DNA of 64,000 bases, taken from contig NZ_JSXI01000016.1 of the NCBI RefSeq assembly GCF_000803065.1, positions 248,001 to 312,000 of the forward strand, read 5' to 3'. Source of the stretch: Sphingomonas sp. ERG5. GTDB lineage: Bacteria > Pseudomonadota > Alphaproteobacteria > Sphingomonadales > Sphingomonadaceae. Shown piece after piece: positions 47,997 through 57,758 of the stretch (positions within the stretch are counted from its first letter, which is position 1; each line of letters opens with the position of its first letter). The position numbers and the translations under genes are program-made. The notes under the pieces were generated by a model that was given only the letters and a program-made list of their open reading frames with translations, did not search any database and was not told the DNA's origin.

Positions 47997-48158
47997 GGTG
48001 TTGATCACCATTGCCGTAGCGAGCGGCCGAGGTGATCCGGTCTAAGCGCTTGCCATGGCGCAATTTATTCCAATTAGAAAATTATGTCCTTGACGGAGAA
48101 TTGTGAACGGTTTCCAATAAGCCTTCGGCGCCGTGCAACCGTGCCAAGGAGACAGTCA

Positions 48159-49646
48159 ATGCGTGTCGGAAATGTTGTTTGGGGCGCATGCCTGTTGCCG
48201 TTGATCGCGATCGCGCCGGCCGCCGCGCAGGATGTCGGCTATGACATCGTCATCAAGGGCGGCCGGGTGATCGATCCGGCCAGCAATCGCGACGAGATCG
48301 CGGATGTCGGCATCAATGGTGGGACGATTGCCGCGATCTCGACCACGCCGCTTAAGGGCAAGCGCGTCCTCGACGCCAAGGGGCAAGTCGTCGCGCCGGG
48401 TTTTATCGATTATCATGCGCATGGCCAGGATCCGAAAAGCCAGAGCTTCCAGCTGCTCGATGGTGTGACCTCGGCGTTCGAAATGGAAATCGGCACGCGG
48501 CCGATCAGCGAATATTATGCCAGCAAGCGGGGCAAGGCGCTGATCAACTTTGGGTCGACCGCGAACTATCTCTGCGCGCGGGTCGAGATCATGAGCGACA
48601 AGCATTGCAGCGGCGGTGCCGATGCCGGCAATGCGCTGACGGTAGCGCCCGTGGCTCTGACGACCTCGGCGGATGTCGATCAGGAAGGGCGTATCGCCGC
48701 ACTGGTGGACAGCGAGATCGCGGCAGGAGCGCTTGGGATCGGTATCGGCCTTGAATATGCGCCGGGGATCGGACGCCGCGAAATATACAAGGCGTTCAAG
48801 ATCGCGGCCAAATATGATGTGCCGGTGTTCGTGCATGTGCGCATGCGTGAGGCAAGCCGCGGTTCGGGCATGTCGATCGCCGTCGCGAACGAACTGATCG
48901 CCGACGCGGCGGCGACCGGCGCCGGGCTGCAGATCGTCCATGTGACATCGACGGCGCTGAACGATGCCCCGACCGTGATCGAGATCATCAAAGGCGCGGC
49001 GGCACATGGTGTCGGCGTGACCACCGAGGCCTATCCGTACGAAGCCGGCTCGACCGCGCTCGGTTCGGAATTCTTTTCGGACGGGTGGCAGGCGCGCACC
49101 GGCATCACTTACAAGGACCTGCAATGGACCGCGACCGGCGAGCGCCTCACTCAGGAGACGTTTGAAAAATATCGCAAGGAAAAGCCGGAGGGGGAGGTCG
49201 TGGTGTACATGATCCCGCAAATGGCGATCGACGCGGCGATGGCCGATCCGTTCGTCACCATTGCCTCGGACGGCATGCCGATGAACCAGCCCAATGTTCA
49301 TCCGCGCGGCGCGGGAAGTTTCAGCCGCGTTCTCGCGGTCTATGTGCGGGAGCGCAAATTGCTTGATCTCAAGACCGCCATCGCCAAGATGACGATCCTG
49401 CCGGCGCGGCGCCTGGAAAAGGTCGCGCCCGCCATGGCGCGCAAGGGGCGCATTCAGGTCGGTGCGGATGCTGATATCAATGTGTTCGATCCGGCCACCG
49501 TCAAGGACAATGCGACCTATGCCAGCCCGCTACAGGCATCGAGCGGCCATCGTTATGTGCTGGTCGGCGGCAAGGTGATGGCGGAGAATGGCAAGATCAC
49601 GCCCAATCTGTTTCCGGGTGTCGGTGTGGTGCGGGGCGCGAAATAG
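48159..49646 (+). CDS. Exported D-aminoacylase-like amidohydrolase
   Basis: This 495-residue exported protein of the amidohydrolase superfamily has a signal peptide (VVWGACLLPLIAIAPAAAQ), KGGRVIDPASNRDEIADVGI, a metal motif GFIDYHAHG, FVHVRMREAS, IVHVTSTAL and ASDGMPMN. It matches N-acyl-D-amino-acid deacylase/dihydroorotase-like enzymes. Start at ATG 48159 with AAGGAGACAG upstream. It may hydrolyse N-acyl amino acids or D-amino-acid peptides in the periplasm; substrate not determined. Confidence 0.88.
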   Translation: MRVGNVVWGACLLPLIAIAPAAAQDVGYDIVIKGGRVIDPASNRDEIADVGINGGTIAAISTTPLKGKRVLDAKGQVVAPGFIDYHAHGQDPKSQSFQLLDGVTSAFEMEIGTRPISEYYASKRGKALINFGSTANYLCARVEIMSDKHCSGGADAGNALTVAPVALTTSADVDQEGRIAALVDSEIAAGALGIGIGLEYAPGIGRREIYKAFKIAAKYDVPVFVHVRMREASRGSGMSIAVANELIADAAATGAGLQIVHVTSTALNDAPTVIEIIKGAAAHGVGVTTEAYPYEAGSTALGSEFFSDGWQARTGITYKDLQWTATGERLTQETFEKYRKEKPEGEVVVYMIPQMAIDAAMADPFVTIASDGMPMNQPNVHPRGAGSFSRVLAVYVRERKLLDLKTAIAKMTILPARRLEKVAPAMARKGRIQVGADADINVFDPATVKDNATYASPLQASSGHRYVLVGGKVMAENGKITPNLFPGVGVVRGAK

Positions 49647-49918
49647 GCGAGCGATTGATCGGGCTCGGGCGGGATGGTTCACAGCCCGCCTCGTCGCGGT
49701 CCCGACAGTCGAGGTAAGGACTTAAGTCACCGGAATGCCGTCCGACACATTGGCGATCAGGCGCAGGATCTCGAAACCATATGTCCAGACGGCGGGTGCG
49801 GGTGCGCATCTTCGTCCCGTGTGTCGATCCGCACGCCTATTGTCAGCTGTCTTCCCCCCATTGCCGCTCGGTCGCCCGAACTTGTCCGGCATGACGGAAA
49901 GGGGGATACGCTTCGCTC

Positions 49919-50524
49919 ATGATTGAGTTCGACCGCCGCGCCATTCTTCTGGGCCTTTCTGCCTGCGCGGCATGGCCCCTTCAGGCGCAGGCCACTCGCC
50001 GGACTGCGGCAGCGCTGATCGCCGCGGCGCGGCGACAAGTCGGGGTCACGCTGGACTATGATCCGGCTTACAGCGTGCTGGCCTTTCCCAATGGCGACGT
50101 GGCGCGCGTCAAGGGCGTGTGCACCGATGTGCTGATCCGCGCCTATCGCGACGCATTCGGCATCGATCTGCAGGCGCTGGTCAATGCCGATATGCGCGGC
50201 GCTTTCGGTGCCTATCCCAGGCGCTGGGGCCTGCGCCGTCCCGACCGCAACATCGATCATCGCCGCGTACCCAATTTGCAGACCTTCATGAGCCGCAAAG
50301 GGGCGCAATTGCCGCTTGCCGGGACCTCGGCGGGCTGGCGACCGGGCGATATCTTCACCAGCCTGATCGGTGACAAATTGCCGCATACCGGCATCGTTTC
50401 CGACCGGCGTGGGCCGAGCGGCAATTGGGCGGTGATCCATAATATCGGTGGTGGTACCCGAGAGGAGGACGGGTTGTTCGCGCATAAGCTGACCGGGCGC
50501 TACCGGCTGATGCTCGACGGCTAA
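49919..50524 (+). CDS. DUF1287 domain-containing exported protein
   Basis: This 201-residue protein has a Tat-like N-terminus (FDRRAILLGLSACAAWPLQA) and a DUF1287 domain: LDYDPAYSVLAFPNGDVARVKGVCTDVLIRAYR, NIDHRRVPNL, WRPGDIFT and HTGIVSDRR. Conserved Cys and His suggest an NlpC/P60-like fold, so a cell-wall hydrolase role is possible. No operon partner. Confidence 0.88.
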   Translation: MIEFDRRAILLGLSACAAWPLQAQATRRTAAALIAAARRQVGVTLDYDPAYSVLAFPNGDVARVKGVCTDVLIRAYRDAFGIDLQALVNADMRGAFGAYPRRWGLRRPDRNIDHRRVPNLQTFMSRKGAQLPLAGTSAGWRPGDIFTSLIGDKLPHTGIVSDRRGPSGNWAVIHNIGGGTREEDGLFAHKLTGRYRLMLDG

Positions 50525-50653
50525 GGGCTTGGGTGGCGCGACAATTGCCGCGCGGATAAGTGCGGATCACCTCCTCATATCGTCATTCTCACTCTGGATT
50601 TGGCGGATTTGTTCCGCTATTGTTCTTGCTTCCGGATCGTTTGGAGCAAGAAT

Positions 50654-50989
50654 ATGGCGCACGATGCCACAGCGTTTGAAGGCGATTGGCAGCTCCTGGA
50701 AGAGGGCGAGTCGCTGGAGCAGGCGGATGATCAGCACTGGACGCTGCGCGCGGGCAAAGTGTTTCGGCACGCCTTGCAGGCCGGCACTTATGAAGTGATA
50801 TCGGATGAGCTGGTCGTGATCATGGCCGCGGCAGCGCCGCATGAAGTCCGTTTCCGTATTTCGTGCCCACAGCCTGCCCGGCAAAATGGGTCGACCGATC
50901 TGGTGGCGCGACCCGATCGCCTGTCGGGCTATATCCGTTACCCGGCGATCGACTTCATCGTGAATTGCGTACTGATGCGCGCGGCTTAG
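50654..50989 (+). CDS. Small hypothetical protein
   Basis: This 111-residue soluble protein starts at the ATG after GGAGCAAGAAT. It is acidic at the N-terminus (FEGDWQLLEEGESLEQADDQHW), then alternating beta-like segments (VFRHALQAGTYEVISDELVVIM). Two Cys near the end. Its last 35 bp overlap the convergent hydrolase gene. No recognised family. Confidence 0.6.
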   Translation: MAHDATAFEGDWQLLEEGESLEQADDQHWTLRAGKVFRHALQAGTYEVISDELVVIMAAAAPHEVRFRISCPQPARQNGSTDLVARPDRLSGYIRYPAIDFIVNCVLMRAA

Positions 50990-51740
50990 CCAGCGCCTCG
51001 CCACCCAATGTATCGGCGATCAGGCGGAGCACTTCGGGGCGCAACTGCACGCCGAGATGGCTCGAACGGATCTCGATGTTGCGGCACTGCGGGTCGCCCT
51101 CGACATGGCAGATCATGCCGTTGACCAGCCCGTCGCTGCGGCTCCAGATCGCGGTCGAAGGGACGGGCAGGGGCTTTATCACTTCGGCCGCCTGTGCGGT
51201 GACGCGCTCGCTATCGACGCGGTCGCCGGTCAGCAGTTCGAACATGAACCAGACATTGGTTGCACGGGGCGGTCCGGCAAAGGGTGCGCTGACGGTGATC
51301 ACTTCGCGCACCAGGCCGGGGAGACGATGCGCGGCGAATCGCGCCATGATCCCGCCCAGGCTGATTCCGATCAGCGTGACCGGTTTGCCCGTCCTGGCAT
51401 GAATCTCCCGGATCCGCTCGAACAGCTTCTCGCCTTCGGCGCCGACCGCACGTGCGCCGAGATTGCGGCCCAGTCCCCATCCCTCGGCGCGATAGCCCAG
51501 GCGATTGAGATAGCGCCGCATGACGAAATTGGAGCGGTCCGAATTGAACAGTCCCGGCAGCAGCAGCACTGGCCGGCCGTCTCCTCGCGGCACGTCATCG
51601 AGCATGCGCCTTGCACCGAACAGCGAGGCGACCGCCCAGGCCGCACGCGGCAGTTCGGCGGCCCAGAGCAGTTTCGAGGGTGGGCCAGGGCTATCTTTGA
51701 GAGGGGCCTTGAGGGAGGTCATCTCGACATGCGCATCCAT
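50955..51740 (-). CDS. Alpha/beta hydrolase, lipase/acyltransferase-like
   Basis: This 261-residue alpha/beta hydrolase has the nucleophile elbow GISLGG (Ser near residue 125), an oxyanion segment LLLPGLFNSDRSN, and a C-terminal SSHLGV His. No signal peptide. The ATG at 51740 is likely; upstream codons cover the divergent phenylalanine hydroxylase start and are rejected. Similar proteins are esterases or PGAP1-like lipases. Confidence 0.85.
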   Translation of the reverse strand: MDAHVEMTSLKAPLKDSPGPPSKLLWAAELPRAAWAVASLFGARRMLDDVPRGDGRPVLLLPGLFNSDRSNFVMRRYLNRLGYRAEGWGLGRNLGARAVGAEGEKLFERIREIHARTGKPVTLIGISLGGIMARFAAHRLPGLVREVITVSAPFAGPPRATNVWFMFELLTGDRVDSERVTAQAAEVIKPLPVPSTAIWSRSDGLVNGMICHVEGDPQCRNIEIRSSHLGVQLRPEVLRLIADTLGGEALAKPRASVRNSR

Positions 51741-51775
51741 TTCCAGCCGCCTTCGCGCTGTGATATGCGATTTGC

Positions 51776-52648
51776 ATGACCGAGGATACGCATGTGCTCG
51801 ACGCGCTGCCTGAGGGTGCCGCGAGCGACTGGACGATACCGCAGGACTGGGCGCATTATTCCGCCGAGGAACATGCGACCTGGGACACATTGTTCGAGCG
51901 CCAGGCGACGTTGCTGCCGGGACGCGCATCCAATGCCTATCTGCGCGGGCTCGACGTGCTCAAATTGTCCAAGCCCGGCATTCCTGATTTCGAGGAATTG
52001 TCCGAACGATTGATGCGCCTGACCGGGTGGCAGGTCGTGGCGGTGCCTGGGCTGGTGCCGGACGACGTATTCTTCGACCATATGGCCAATCGCCGCTTCG
52101 TCGCGGGCAATTTCATCCGCCGGCCCGATCAGCTCGATTATCTGCAGGAACCGGATGTCTTTCACGACGTGTTCGGCCATGTGCCGATGCTCGCCGACCC
52201 GGTCTTTGCCGATTATCTCGCCGCTTATGGCCGGGGCGGGCAGCGCGCGCTGGGGCTCGATGCGCTGAAATATCTCGGGCGGCTTTACTGGTACACGGTC
52301 GAGTTCGGCCTGATCGCGGAGCCCGAGGGGCTGCGCATCTATGGCTCGGGCATCGTGTCGAGCTTTGCCGAAAGCCGTTTTGCGCTCGACGATCCAAGCC
52401 CCAACCGGATCGCCTTCGATCTCGCGCGGGTGATGCGCACCGACTATCGGATCGACGATTTTCAGCAGAATTACTTCGTCATTCCGGGCTTTGACGAATT
52501 GCTCCGGCTGACGGTCGAAACCGACTTCGCGCCGCTTTATGAATCGCTGAAGGCGTTGCCCGATATTCCGGTCGCGGCGCTTGATCCGGCGGATGTGGTG
52601 ATCACGCACGGCACGCAAGCCTATGCCAAGGGAAAGGCCGCCGCATGA
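51776..52648 (+). CDS. phhA: Phenylalanine 4-monooxygenase
   Basis: This 290-residue pterin-dependent aromatic amino acid hydroxylase has DVFHDVFGHVPML (iron ligands His130 and His135) and WYTVEFGLI (third ligand Glu176), with PGLVPDDVFFDHMANRRF before them. It converts phenylalanine to tyrosine using tetrahydropterin, iron and oxygen; it lacks the eukaryotic regulatory ACT domain. The downstream exported RidA overlaps its stop codon (ATGA). Confidence 0.97.
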   Translation: MTEDTHVLDALPEGAASDWTIPQDWAHYSAEEHATWDTLFERQATLLPGRASNAYLRGLDVLKLSKPGIPDFEELSERLMRLTGWQVVAVPGLVPDDVFFDHMANRRFVAGNFIRRPDQLDYLQEPDVFHDVFGHVPMLADPVFADYLAAYGRGGQRALGLDALKYLGRLYWYTVEFGLIAEPEGLRIYGSGIVSSFAESRFALDDPSPNRIAFDLARVMRTDYRIDDFQQNYFVIPGFDELLRLTVETDFAPLYESLKALPDIPVAALDPADVVITHGTQAYAKGKAAA

Positions 52649-53103
52649 ACAGGATCGCTGCACTGGCCTGCATATTGGCATTGCCGGCCGCCGCATCGGC
52701 GCAGGAAATCTCCAATCCCTCGACCGTCGCGCCGCCGATCGGGCGTTATTCGCATCTGGCGGTGGTGCCGGCCGGATCGGACATGCTGTATGTCGCGGGG
52801 CAGGTCGGCAATGCGCCCGACGGCAGCATCGCCGCCGATGCCGAGGCGCAATATGAACGCGCGCTGCGCAATGTCGTCGCGATCCTGGCGAGCCAGGGGG
52901 CAAGCCCGCACAACATCGTCAAGCTCAACGTCTTCCTGGTCAAACCGATTGCGTATGAACGCTCGGCCGCGATCCGCGCCGCGGTGCTTGGCGACGCGGT
53001 GCCGCCATCGACTTTGGTCTATGTCGTCCGGCTCGCCCGGCCGGACCTGATGGTCGAGGTCGAGGCGATCGCGGTGCGCCCGAAAACCCGGGCGCAAAAC
53101 TAG
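52645..53103 (+). CDS. RidA-family protein with signal peptide
   Basis: This 152-residue protein is a RidA/YjgF/TdcF-like domain (VAGQVGNAPDGSIAADAEAQYERALRNVVAIL, then VYVVRLARPDLMVEVEAIA) behind a signal peptide (MNRIAALACILALPAAASAQ). Cytosolic RidA deaminates reactive enamines and imines; the usual catalytic Arg position is VYVVRL. An exported form in an operon with phhA is unusual. Coupling by ATGA suggests a shared role. Confidence 0.88.
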   Translation: MNRIAALACILALPAAASAQEISNPSTVAPPIGRYSHLAVVPAGSDMLYVAGQVGNAPDGSIAADAEAQYERALRNVVAILASQGASPHNIVKLNVFLVKPIAYERSAAIRAAVLGDAVPPSTLVYVVRLARPDLMVEVEAIAVRPKTRAQN

Positions 53104-53104
53104 G

Positions 53105-54079
53105 CTACCAGTTCCCGAACCCCGGCGTTTCGCCCGCGCCGCCCGGCCCGAGCCGCGTCACGCGATCATATCCGTGACGCACGCGCTTGCGTAGCCGCAA
53201 TGCCGGCCAGTCGCCGGTGTCGATCCGCCCCGCAAGGCGCAAACCCTGGCGGCGATAGGCGGCGAGAACGGCATCGGCCTGGCCCTTGAGCAGGCCCGCC
53301 AGCACCAGGGTCCCGCCTTCGGCGAGCGCCATGCCGATGCTCGGCGCCAGCGCGATCAGCGGGCCGGCGAGGATATTGGCGACGATCAGGTCATAGGGCG
53401 CCCGGCCGATCAGCAACGGATGTTCGAGTCCCGGCGCGACCGCGAGGGCGAGGCGGCCCGGGCCGGTGCCGAGCGCGACATGGTTGAGGATCGCATTCTC
53501 CGCCGTGACGTCGATCGACGCGGCATCGATATCCGAGGCCGTGGCGTAGGCGGTCGGCCAGAGCTGCAGCGCGGCAAAGGCAAGCAGGCCGGTGCCCGTG
53601 CCGATATCGACCAGGTTGCGCGCCCGCTCGCCGCGCCGGCGCATCGCGTCGAGCGTGAGCAGGCAGCCGGTGGTGGTTTCATGCTGGCCAGTGCCGAACG
53701 CACGGCTCGCCTCGATGCGGAAAGCATGGGCGCCCGCCGGGACCCGGCCCTTGTTGGCGTCGGTATGGACATAGAAGCGGCCGGCATGGACCGGCTCGAT
53801 CCCGGCCTGGCTGAGCGTGACCCAATCGGCATCGGGCACGCGTTCGGGAGTCGCGCTGGTCTTTGCCGAACTCGGCACCAGGGCGCGGACCGCGGCGAGC
53901 GCCGCCTTGTCCGGCTTGCCTTCGAAATAGGCGTCGAGGCGCCAGCGCAGCGGATCGTCGGCGACTTCCTCGCTGGTCATCAGCACGGGCGCGGGATCGA
54001 TGCCGAGATCATCGGCCGCATCGATCGCCTCGGCTTCGGCGCGCGTGCAGGGCAAAGTGAGCTTCCAGCTATCGGACAT
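53105..54079 (-). CDS. prmA: Ribosomal protein L11 methyltransferase
   Basis: This 324-residue class I methyltransferase has the PrmA N-terminal domain and SAM motifs VDIGTGTGLLAFAALQL, ASDIDAASIDVTAENA and VANILAGPLIALAP; AFGTGQHETTTGCL is a diagnostic PrmA segment. It trimethylates L11 in the ribosome. Its start overlaps the SDR gene stop by 11 bp, so they share a transcript. Confidence 0.94.
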   Translation of the reverse strand: MSDSWKLTLPCTRAEAEAIDAADDLGIDPAPVLMTSEEVADDPLRWRLDAYFEGKPDKAALAAVRALVPSSAKTSATPERVPDADWVTLSQAGIEPVHAGRFYVHTDANKGRVPAGAHAFRIEASRAFGTGQHETTTGCLLTLDAMRRRGERARNLVDIGTGTGLLAFAALQLWPTAYATASDIDAASIDVTAENAILNHVALGTGPGRLALAVAPGLEHPLLIGRAPYDLIVANILAGPLIALAPSIGMALAEGGTLVLAGLLKGQADAVLAAYRRQGLRLAGRIDTGDWPALRLRKRVRHGYDRVTRLGPGGAGETPGFGNW

Positions 54080-54770
54080 AGCTTGCCCCGTTCACGTCAA
54101 GCACCGAACCGGTCATCGACGGCGGCGCCTCGAGCGCAAGGAACTTCGCTGCCGCGGCGACTTCGTCCGGCGCGGCGACACGGCCGAGCGGGATGTCGGC
54201 GAGCAGCTTCTCGCCGCCCCGGCTCGACAGATAGTCGCTGGCCATGCCGGTCATGGTGAAGCCGGGGCAAATCGCGAAAGCGAGGATGCCCTGCGCCGCA
54301 TAGCCGCGCGCGATCGATTTGGTCATGGCGACCATCCCTGCCTTGGACGCGGCATAATGCCAGTGCTGGGGTGAATCACCGCGATAGGCTGCGCGGCTGG
54401 CGATGTTGACAATCCGCCCGCCGTTCCCGCGTCCCTGCCAGTGGAGAATGGCGAGGCGGCACAGTTCGGCCGAAGCGGTCAGGTTGATGCGCATGGTGCG
54501 GTCCCAGTCCGCGACCCATTCGTCGCCCGGGCGGTCGATCGGATTGGCCTCGAAGATGCCGGCATTGTTGATCAGCACGTCGATCCGGCCATCGAGCCGG
54601 TCAAGCGCGGTGTCCCACAGCGTTTGCGGACCGGCGGGGTCGCCGAAATTCGCCGGGATGCCGCTGGCGGTGCCATGGCCGATCAGGGTGATGTCGGGGC
54701 CGGCCAGCGCGGTCGCGATGGCGGCACCGATGCCCCGGCTGCTGCCGGTGAGGAGGATATTGATGGTCAT
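54069..54770 (-). CDS. SDR-family oxidoreductase
   Basis: This 233-residue short-chain dehydrogenase has TGSSRGIG at the N-terminus, INNAGIFEAN, IASRAAY and YAASKAG (Tyr and Lys catalytic pair). The C-terminal SVLDVNGASYVR is FabG-like. The start codon is the ATG at 54770, without an obvious ribosome binding site. It precedes prmA with an 11-bp overlap. Substrate unknown. Confidence 0.85.
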   Translation of the reverse strand: MTINILLTGSSRGIGAAIATALAGPDITLIGHGTASGIPANFGDPAGPQTLWDTALDRLDGRIDVLINNAGIFEANPIDRPGDEWVADWDRTMRINLTASAELCRLAILHWQGRGNGGRIVNIASRAAYRGDSPQHWHYAASKAGMVAMTKSIARGYAAQGILAFAICPGFTMTGMASDYLSSRGGEKLLADIPLGRVAAPDEVAAAAKFLALEAPPSMTGSVLDVNGASYVR

Positions 54771-54837
54771 CCGGGCGACATAGGCCCGGTGGCGGAGCGC
54801 AACAACTACTCTCCCGCCCGGACGGGAGAGGTTTTGG

Positions 54838-56208
54838 TTATGCCGCGACGCTGGCGGAGAAGCTGTCGGCGGCGCCGCGCAGCGTTTCGAGCCGCTCGTT
54901 GACCTCCCCAAAGTCGCGCTCGAGCGTGTCGATCTCGCTCGCGACATTCTCGGTGTCCTCGCGGATCATCGCGATGGTGTTGGACATGGAATCGGCGGCG
55001 AGCGCGGTTTCGTCGACCGCGGCGGTGATCGCCGTCACGGTCTGCGCCTGCGCTTCCATCGCGAAGCGAATGCGATTGGCGCTTTCCTGCACCTCGGCCA
55101 CGGTCGCCTTGATGCCGGCATTGGTATCGACGGTCGACCGTGTCGCGGACTGGATCGCCGCGATCTTGGCGGCGATGTCGTCGGTCGCGCGCGCCGTCTG
55201 GCTCGCCAGCGATTTCACTTCCTGCGCGACGACCGCGAAGCCGCGCCCGGCATCGCCGGCACGCGCCGCTTCGATCGTCGCGTTCAAGGCGAGGAGGTTG
55301 GTCTGCCCGGCAATGTCGCGGATCAGGCCGAGAATCGATTCGATCGACTTGGCGTGATCGGACAGCGCTTCGGACATGCCGACCGCATCGGTCGCCTGGC
55401 TCGATGCGCGGGTGGCGATGTCGGTGGCGGCTTCGACTTCGCGACGGGCATCTTCGATCGCGCGGATCAACCCGGCAGCGGTCTGGGCGGCTTCGCGCAT
55501 CGCGACGGCGGATTGTTCGGCGGCGGACGCGACTTCGGAGGTCTTGCCGAGCATGCCGCGCGCCGAGGACGACGCGCCCTTGGCCTGGACGCGGATCCGC
55601 GTGCCGAGCGTGGCGGTGCCCTCGATCGACTGACCGATGCTTTCGCTGAATTGTGCCGATCGTTCGCGGCGTTCGTCGCGCGCGCGCTCGGCATCGCGCA
55701 TGCCGAGATGCGTGGTCATGACATCGGCCTCGACCAGAGCGAGACGCTGGATGATGTCGGCAAGATGCTGTGCGCGCGCCGTGTCGCCGTTCAGGCGCCC
55801 GGCGATGATGTGCAGCGTACAGCTATGCGCTGAGCTCAGTGACGAGAGCAGGGCAGGCAGCGGCACATTGGTTTCGTGCGATTCGCTGGCATGGCGAAAC
55901 GCGATCGTCATCCATTGGTCGTCGAACGGGTCGGCATATTTGATCTTGGTATAGCGCACGCTGCGCGCGATGCGCCGTTCGAGCAGGTCGCCGACCAGAT
56001 GCGGCTGGATATGCGCGGTCGCCGGGAGCGACATGTAATGATCCCAGAAGGCGCGTGCGATCGCTTCTTCCGATCCTTCGATCAGCGTCGCGATCTCGGC
56101 GCTGGCCGCGGCGATCGCCCGGTCCCAGTCATAATCGCCGACGCGTTCGGCCGCGCTGCGCGCGCCGCCGCTCCAGCCCCCTAAAGTGCCGTTATTCGTT
56201 TGTGCCAC
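54838..56208 (-). CDS. Soluble chemoreceptor-like protein with protoglobin-like sensor
   Basis: This 456-residue methyl-accepting protein has no membrane segments. Residues about 35-170 look like a protoglobin/globin-coupled sensor ([17 protein letters not shown], then PFDDQW, His106 or His111 as candidate haem ligand). Residues 200-440 are a coiled-coil MCP signalling domain with the tip [34 protein letters not shown] start after GAGGGTGAAGCT. The signalling half is nearly identical to that of the neighbour, while the sensors differ. No che genes are in the window, so the output partner is unknown. Confidence 0.85.
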   Translation of the reverse strand: MAQTNNGTLGGWSGGARSAAERVGDYDWDRAIAAASAEIATLIEGSEEAIARAFWDHYMSLPATAHIQPHLVGDLLERRIARSVRYTKIKYADPFDDQWMTIAFRHASESHETNVPLPALLSSLSSAHSCTLHIIAGRLNGDTARAQHLADIIQRLALVEADVMTTHLGMRDAERARDERRERSAQFSESIGQSIEGTATLGTRIRVQAKGASSSARGMLGKTSEVASAAEQSAVAMREAAQTAAGLIRAIEDARREVEAATDIATRASSQATDAVGMSEALSDHAKSIESILGLIRDIAGQTNLLALNATIEAARAGDAGRGFAVVAQEVKSLASQTARATDDIAAKIAAIQSATRSTVDTNAGIKATVAEVQESANRIRFAMEAQAQTVTAITAAVDETALAADSMSNTIAMIREDTENVASEIDTLERDFGEVNERLETLRGAADSFSASVAA

Positions 56209-56228
56209 AGCTTCACCCTCTCAACCGC

Positions 56229-57587
56229 TCATGCAGCAACTTTGGCGATGAAATCGCCCGCGCTGTTCTTGAGCGTCCCCAGTCGTGCTTCGAGCGAATC
56301 GAAGCCCTTGCCGACGCGGTCGATGTCCGACGCGACGGTTTCGGTATCCTCGCGGATCGCGGCGATGGTGTTCGACATCGAATCCGCGGCGAGTGCGGTC
56401 TCATCGACCGCGGCAGTGATCGCCGTCACCGTCTGCGCCTGCGCTTCCATCGCGGCGCGGATGCGGTTGGCGCTTTCCTGCACTTCGGCGACGGTCGCCT
56501 TGATGCCGGCATTGGTATCGACGGTCGAACGGGTGGCCGACTGGATCGCGGCGATCTTGGCGGCGATGTCGTCGGTCGCGCGCGCCGTCTGGTTGGCGAG
56601 GCTCTTCACTTCTTGCGCGACGACCGCGAAGCCACGCCCTGCATCGCCGGCACGGGCGGCTTCGATCGTCGCGTTGAGGGCAAGCAAATTGGTTTGCCCG
56701 GCAATGTCGCGGATCAGGCCAAGGATCGATTCGATCGACTTGGCATGATCCGACAGCGTTTCGGACATGCCGACCGCCGTGCTCGCCTGAGTCGAGGCGC
56801 GGGTGGCGATTTCGCGCGCCGCCTCCACTTCGGTGCGGGCATCCTCGATCGCGCGGATCAGCCCGGCGGCGGTGTGCGCCGCTTCGCGCATCGCGACTGC
56901 GGATTGTTCGGCGGCGGCGGCCACTTCGGAGGTCTTGCCGAGCATGCCGCGCGCCGAGTTGGATGTGCTGAGCGACTGGCCGCGCAGCACGCTCGATTCC
57001 TGCGTCGCGCTTTCGACCATCCGGGCGATGCCATCGCGGAATTCGGTCGCGAGGCGGTCACGGCCGGTCTGGGCGCTGTGCTCGCGATAGGCATTGTAAA
57101 TCGCGACCGTGATCTCGCCCTCCAGCGCGGAGAGGCGCATCAGCGTGTCGATCAGCACCGGCAGCTTCACATCGGCATGGTCGACTCGCCTGGTGAGAAT
57201 GTTGAGCGCGGCGCGGTCGCTGGCGTTGATCATCGACAGCAGGGCGAGCGGCGATACGTCATTGGTATAGGCGGCAGCGACCGAGCGCTCGACCGATTCG
57301 ACCCAGGCGCGGCCCTTGGTGTCCATGAAGCGGTTGCGCAGGAAAACGCAGCCGACATCGATCATCTTGTCGGTTTCGTGCGGTGCCCAGATCCGTTCGT
57401 CGGTGAAGCAGCGCAACCATTGCTGCCAGTAAGCCTCGGAGACGGCACGGATATCGGGTTCGAGCACGGCCCAGGCGTCGCGGCTCGCGCCGGCCAGCGA
57501 TCCGTCAAAATCGAACACGCGCAGGCGCGCGGTCAGATCGATTTTGGCGGCGATCGTGCCGGGGGCAGGCAGGTCGTTGGCGTCCAA
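56229..57587 (-). CDS. Soluble chemoreceptor-like protein, tandem paralogue
   Basis: This 452-residue protein has a diverged sensor ([34 protein letters not shown]) that may also be protoglobin-like, and an MCP signalling domain starting near [22 protein letters not shown]. The start codon is TTG at 57587 with CGGAG 9 nt upstream; there is no ATG or GTG with the complete sensor. It lies 20 bp upstream of the paralogue. Ligand unknown. Confidence 0.83.
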   Translation of the reverse strand: MDANDLPAPGTIAAKIDLTARLRVFDFDGSLAGASRDAWAVLEPDIRAVSEAYWQQWLRCFTDERIWAPHETDKMIDVGCVFLRNRFMDTKGRAWVESVERSVAAAYTNDVSPLALLSMINASDRAALNILTRRVDHADVKLPVLIDTLMRLSALEGEITVAIYNAYREHSAQTGRDRLATEFRDGIARMVESATQESSVLRGQSLSTSNSARGMLGKTSEVAAAAEQSAVAMREAAHTAAGLIRAIEDARTEVEAAREIATRASTQASTAVGMSETLSDHAKSIESILGLIRDIAGQTNLLALNATIEAARAGDAGRGFAVVAQEVKSLANQTARATDDIAAKIAAIQSATRSTVDTNAGIKATVAEVQESANRIRAAMEAQAQTVTAITAAVDETALAADSMSNTIAAIREDTETVASDIDRVGKGFDSLEARLGTLKNSAGDFIAKVAA

Positions 57588-57746
57588 GTGTGAAACTCCG
57601 TCTGGGCGACCCGGCTATGGTCCCGTGGTTCTGTGTCATTGAGCTAACCCGATTTGGTTAAGGGGCGGTTAGGAAACCGGCGCAGGGCCGTTCAGTCTTG
57701 CATCGCGGCACATGGGGACTAATAGCTCAGCCACTGCCTGACGAAG

Positions 57747-57758
57747 GACTTGCTCTTG
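57747..57758 (+). promoter_or_regulatory. Start region that decides the sdhC start codon
   Basis: AAGGA at 57744-57748 lies 7 nt before TTG 57756, good spacing, and 1 nt before TTG 57750, which is too close. No ATG gives a complete SdhC, so initiation at TTG 57756 is inferred. Confidence 0.55.

Noticed and set aside
57588..57755. Possible tRNA-like segment in the gap before sdhC (GAGCTAACCC, TAGCTCAG)
   Set aside because: No cloverleaf with acceptor and anticodon stems can be drawn; treated as promoter and leader of sdhCDA.
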